Assembly: GCF_042661605.1 (NCBI RefSeq)
Contig: NZ_JBHSWJ010000002.1
Location: forward strand, 2,046,001-2,110,000
Origin: Branchiibius cervicis
GTDB lineage: Bacteria > Actinomycetota > Actinomycetes > Actinomycetales > Dermatophilaceae
DNA: 64,000 bases
Reading direction: 5' to 3'
Below the pieces are notes generated by a model. That model did no database searches, was not told the DNA's origin, and worked only from the letters and a program-made list of their open reading frames with translations. Of the stretch, positions 61,105-64,000 are shown piece after piece (position 1 is the stretch's first letter; each line of letters opens with the position of its first letter). The position numbers were made by a program, and so were the translations under genes.

Positions 61105-61503
61105 TCACAGGTAGCGGCAGACGTCCTCGGGGGAGCATGTGGCCGGGTCGCCGGTGGTGGCGTGCTCGCGCAGGATGGCGATCGTGGTGCGTAGCTGCGC
61201 GAGCTCGGCGAGCTGCCGGTCGATGACCGCGAGGCGGGTGTCGAGCAGGTCGGTGACGTGCTGGCAGGGGGCCTGGCCCCGGTCTCGGATGGCCAGCACC
61301 TGGCCGATCTGGGCCAGGGTCAGCCCGGCGGCTTGGCCCCGGCGGATGAAGTGCAGCCGGTCGAGCACCTCGGGGCCGTAGTCCCGGTACCCCGCCGGGC
61401 TGCGGTCGGGGTCGGGGAGGAGTCCGACGTCCTCGTAGTACCGCAGGGTCTTAGCTGTCGTGCCCGACGCCTGAGCCACCTCACCGATCCGCATGCCACT
61501 CAT
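61105..61503 (-). CDS. MerR-family heavy-metal regulator
   Basis: 132 aa from ATG 61503. The N-terminal HTH is typical (MRIGEVAQASGTTAKTLRYYEDVGLLPDPDRSPAGYRDYG), followed by a dimer helix. Metal-binding cysteines are probable at APCQHV and in the tail ATCSPEDVCRYL. It is divergent from merA with the operator palindrome between, so it should switch merA on with metal bound. The tail with two cysteines is closer to CueR/ZntR-like members than to classical MerR, so the metal is not certain. Confidence 0.85.
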   Translation of the reverse strand: MSGMRIGEVAQASGTTAKTLRYYEDVGLLPDPDRSPAGYRDYGPEVLDRLHFIRRGQAAGLTLAQIGQVLAIRDRGQAPCQHVTDLLDTRLAVIDRQLAELAQLRTTIAILREHATTGDPATCSPEDVCRYL

Positions 61504-61511
61504 TCTGCCTT

Positions 61512-61535
61512 GACCTTCCAGTGCACTGGAAGGTC
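61512..61535. promoter_or_regulatory. MerR-type operator/promoter
   Basis: A perfect 24-bp palindrome, half site GACCTTCCAGTG. TTGACC (61510-61515) is the -35, and a spacer of about 20 bp leads to GATCCT (61536). The overlong spacer with an operator inside is the hallmark of MerR-activated promoters, here directed to merA. Confidence 0.85.
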
Positions 61536-61572
61536 GATCCTGGTCCTGAGGCGCGGCAACAAGGGAGGACTT

Positions 61573-63021
61573 ATGACGGCAACGGACAAGGGCAGGTCGT
61601 ATGACCTGGCAGTGATCGGGTCCGGTGGGGCGGCGTTCGCGGCCGCGATCCGCGCCACCACCCTGGGCAAGCGGGTGGTGATGATCGAGCGCGGCACCAT
61701 CGGCGGTACCTGCGTGAACACCGGGTGTGTGCCCTCCAAAGCCCTGCTCGCGGCCGCCGAGGCCCGCCACGTCACACTCGACGCCGCCCGGTTCCCCGGT
61801 CTGCCACTCCCCGACGCCCCACCGGTCGACATGCCCGCCATGGTCGCCGGCAAGGACAAGCTCGTCGGATCGCTGCGCAGCGAGAAGTACGCGGCCCTGG
61901 CCGCCGAGTACGGGTGGGCCCTCCACCCCGGCGAGGCCACCTTCGTCGGCACACCGACTGAGCCGGCACTCCGCGTGACCGGCCCGGACGGCACGGCGGA
62001 AACCGTCCGGGCCGCGCACCACCTCATCGCTACCGGCTCCACGCCCTGGGCGCCGCCGGTCCCCGGCCTGCAGGAGGCCGGTTATCTGACCTCGACGACC
62101 GCGATGGAGCTGGACCACGTCCCGGAGTCGCTGCTGGTCATCGGCGGCGGCTACGTCGCCATGGAGCAGGCCCAGCTCTTCTCCCGCCTCGGTGCCCAGG
62201 TCACCATGCTCGTCCGCTCACGGCTGGCCTCCCACGAGGAACCCGAGGCCGCCACCGCCCTGGAAGAAATCCTCGCCGACGAAGGCATCGAGATCATCCG
62301 CGGCGCGGTGCCCACCGCGGTGCGCCGCGACCCGGCCACCGGCGAGGTCACGGTCACCGCCACCACCGCCGACGGCTCACACGAGCTCCGCGCGGCCGAG
62401 CTCCTCGTTGCCACCGGCCGCCGCCCGGTCACCGGCACGCTCGGCCTCGACACCATCGGCGTGCGCGCCGGCAAGCGCGGCGAGGTCATCATCGACAGCC
62501 ACCTGCGCACCACGAACCCGCGGATCTGGGCCGCGGGTGACGTCACCGCCCACCCGCAGTTCGTGTACGTCGCCGCGGCCCACGGCGCCCTGGTCGCCGA
62601 CAACGCCCTCACCGGAGCCGGCCGGGAGGTCGACTACCGCCACCTGCCCCGGGTCGTGTTCACCAGCCCCGCCCTGGCCTCCGTCGGAATGACCGACCAG
62701 CAGGCCCGCACTGCCGGGATCCGCTGCGACAGCCGCGTCCTGCCCCTGGCGCACGTCCCGCGCGCCATCGTCAACCGTGACACCCGCGGGCTCATCAAGA
62801 TCGTCACCGACGCCGACACCGGCCGCATCATCGGCATCACCGCCCTCGCCCAGGACGCCGGTGACCTCGCCGCCGCCGGCGTCTACATCCTCGAGGCCGG
62901 CATGACCACCGACCAGGTCGCCAACCTCTGGAGCCCCTACCTGACCATGGCCGAAGGCCTCAAACTCACCGCCCAAACCTTCACCACCGACATCACCAAA
63001 CTCTCCTGCTGCGCAGCATGA
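61573..63021 (+). CDS. merA: Mercury(II) reductase
   Basis: 482 aa from ATG 61573 (GGGAGG upstream). FAD motif LAVIGSGGAAFAAAI, redox-active disulfide GTCVNTGCVPSK, NAD(P)H motif LLVIGGGYVAMEQAQLFSRLG, second FAD contact TNPRIWAAGDVTAHPQFVYVAA, dimer domain, and the C-terminal metal-loading cysteine pair in KLSCCAA. It reduces Hg2+ to volatile Hg0. It lacks the N-terminal HMA metal-binding domain present in many MerA proteins. No merT/merP transporter is seen in the window. Confidence 0.95.
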   Translation: MTATDKGRSYDLAVIGSGGAAFAAAIRATTLGKRVVMIERGTIGGTCVNTGCVPSKALLAAAEARHVTLDAARFPGLPLPDAPPVDMPAMVAGKDKLVGSLRSEKYAALAAEYGWALHPGEATFVGTPTEPALRVTGPDGTAETVRAAHHLIATGSTPWAPPVPGLQEAGYLTSTTAMELDHVPESLLVIGGGYVAMEQAQLFSRLGAQVTMLVRSRLASHEEPEAATALEEILADEGIEIIRGAVPTAVRRDPATGEVTVTATTADGSHELRAAELLVATGRRPVTGTLGLDTIGVRAGKRGEVIIDSHLRTTNPRIWAAGDVTAHPQFVYVAAAHGALVADNALTGAGREVDYRHLPRVVFTSPALASVGMTDQQARTAGIRCDSRVLPLAHVPRAIVNRDTRGLIKIVTDADTGRIIGITALAQDAGDLAAAGVYILEAGMTTDQVANLWSPYLTMAEGLKLTAQTFTTDITKLSCCAA

Positions 63022-63087
63022 ACCCGCACAGGGATCCCTATACCGGAGCGTCGAGCCTGGCGACCTCTCTCGTTCGCTTTGGCTCCG

Positions 63088-63684
63088 TCAGAGACCGAAC
63101 GCTCCTCCGCTGACGAGGATGACGATGCCGAGGCCGATCAGGACGATGGGGAACAGGATGTGTTCCCAGCGCTCGAGGACTTCAGCGATCGGCGGCCGGG
63201 TGGCAACGAACTTGGCGACTACGACCAGGACCGCGACGAGCGCGAGGAAGACGAGGCAGTAGGCGACCACTGCGATGGGTTCCACGCTGAGGAAGACGGG
63301 GACATAGACGCCGATGTTGTCTCCGCCGTTGGCGAAGGTGACTCCTGCGACGGTCCACGCGCTGACCTTCGTGCCCGTGACCTTGGCGTCATCGTCGTCA
63401 TCGTCTCCGCGCCAGGCTTGCCATGCAGCCCAGAGACCGAGGGCCAGGGGGATGAGCCCGAAGTACGGGATAGCTGCTGAGGGCAGGAATGCTCCGGCTC
63501 CGATAGTCACCAGCACAGCGGCACCGAGGATGCAGGCGAACCCCACGTACTGGCCGACCAAGATGCGGGTGGTCGTCCCGCGTTGGCCCGCGCCGCGGGC
63601 GAAGAACAAGGAGAGCACGATGATGTCGTCGATGTTGGTCGCGATGAACAGGCCGATTGCCTGCAGGACCGCAGCCAGGATCAC
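63088..63684 (-). CDS. CadD-like cadmium resistance transporter
   Basis: 198 aa from GTG 63684, overlapping the regulator stop (GTGA). Membrane helices in the LysE-like CadD pattern: VILAAVLQAIGLFIATNIDDIIVLSLFFARG with the conserved NIDD, VGFACILGAAVLVTIGAGAFL, YFGLIPLALGLWAAWQAW, an acidic-His-free loop GDDDDDDAK, then TFANGGDNIGVYVPVF with the conserved NGGDN, and two final helices. Exports Cd2+ from the cell. Paired with the regulator in one operon. Confidence 0.9.
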   Translation of the reverse strand: MILAAVLQAIGLFIATNIDDIIVLSLFFARGAGQRGTTTRILVGQYVGFACILGAAVLVTIGAGAFLPSAAIPYFGLIPLALGLWAAWQAWRGDDDDDDAKVTGTKVSAWTVAGVTFANGGDNIGVYVPVFLSVEPIAVVAYCLVFLALVAVLVVVAKFVATRPPIAEVLERWEHILFPIVLIGLGIVILVSGGAFGL

Positions 63685-64000
63685 GCGCCCGCCTCTGCTG
63701 CGTCGCATCCGTGCACCGAGCAGGCAGGATCGATGCACGGGGCGTTCTCGTCAACCGCGAGGGTGACGTCAACCAGGGCGGTCAGCGCCTGCGTCAGGTG
63801 GGGATCGGCGATCTCGTAGCGCGTCTTGCGGCCCTCGGGTTCGGCAGCAACGATGCCGCAGTCGCGCAGGCACGCCAGATGATTGGACACGTTGGAGCGT
63901 GTGAGGTCCAGATCGCGGGCCAGCTCTGCCGGGTAGGCCGGCCGGTCGAGCAGCGTCAGGATGATCCGGGACCTGGTCGGGTCGGCCAGCGCGCGGCCCA
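63681..64000 (-). CDS. CmtR-like ArsR-family cadmium/lead sensor (start beyond window)
   Basis: The frame runs in from the right edge: GRALADPTRSRIILTLLDRPAYPAELARDLDLTRSNVSNHLACLRDCGIVAAEPEGRKTRYEIADPHL. The winged helix with the two cysteines of CLRDCG plus a cysteine tail (CIDPACSVHGC) is the Cd/Pb site of the CmtR group. It would repress itself and cadD until metal binds. Only the first residues are missing. Confidence 0.88.
   Translation of the reverse strand, partial: GRALADPTRSRIILTLLDRPAYPAELARDLDLTRSNVSNHLACLRDCGIVAAEPEGRKTRYEIADPHLTQALTALVDVTLAVDENAPCIDPACSVHGCDAAEAGA

Overview
The window is GC-rich bacterial DNA, read here as Actinomycetota: GC-biased third codon positions, many GTG starts, class E/F-like sortases, a CmtR-like metal sensor and typical high-GC insertion sequences. 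I cannot name a genus. Most of it is a large mobile element (plasmid, phage-plasmid or integrative element) that has been repeatedly invaded by insertion sequences.

Layout. 1-2.9 kb: chromosome-like sugar-oxidation genes (SDR dehydrogenase, FAD oxidoreductase, divergent LysR regulator), then a tRNA-like remnant. 3.5-5.0 kb: an ISL3 element with perfect 8-bp target duplications. 5.3-22 kb, mostly minus strand: conjugation-like membrane proteins (VirB6/TrbL-like, TcpE/PrgI-like, small pilin-like), HNH nuclease, SSB, sortase, DEDDy exonuclease, rIIA-like GHKL ATPase, dNMP-kinase-like protein and an intein-containing DnaE. 22.0-22.8 kb: a gene-free, repeat-rich, locally AT-rich divergent hub that looks like an origin or partition site. 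22.8-34.6 kb, mostly plus strand: two DNA methyltransferases, RusA resolvase, lipoprotein sortase, Rnl5-type RNA ligase, ATP-grasp protein, many small unknowns and a XamI-like restriction-modification pair. 34.7-36.4 kb: intact IS1380. 36.5-39.9 kb: secreted protein and LigA. 40-51.5 kb: accessory and scar zone (Rhs toxin remnant with candidate immunity gene, IS256, tyrosine recombinase, pentapeptide-repeat protein, tandem-repeat secreted protein, IS110, and a nest of broken IS3/IS30/ISAs1 elements). 52-56.9 kb: one-polypeptide Type ISP restriction enzyme. 57-60.4 kb: TniA/TniB/resolvase transposon. 60.9-64 kb: metal resistance (MerR, MerA, CadD, CmtR-like).

Most notable signal. An exact 11-mer, CGTCGCACCGT, occurs 17 times. 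In 14 cases exactly 6 nt separate it from an ATG or GTG of a plausible gene, on both strands, from HNH (11.4 kb) to a DUF1524-like gene (57 kb). Those starts lack a normally spaced Shine-Dalgarno. This is a start-associated sequence (SAS) that ties dnaE, the rIIA-like gene, ligA, the RNA ligase and many unknown genes into one regulon; at 27028-27067 two divergent copies make a perfect 40-bp palindrome including both start codons. A second, 34-bp motif with three copies (10.9, 21.9, 22.8 kb) looks like a separate, stronger promoter class.

Caution. Eight sites across unrelated genes look like a single missing base in a C or G run. This pattern suggests homopolymer undercalling in the assembly, so several apparent pseudogenes may be intact in the organism.
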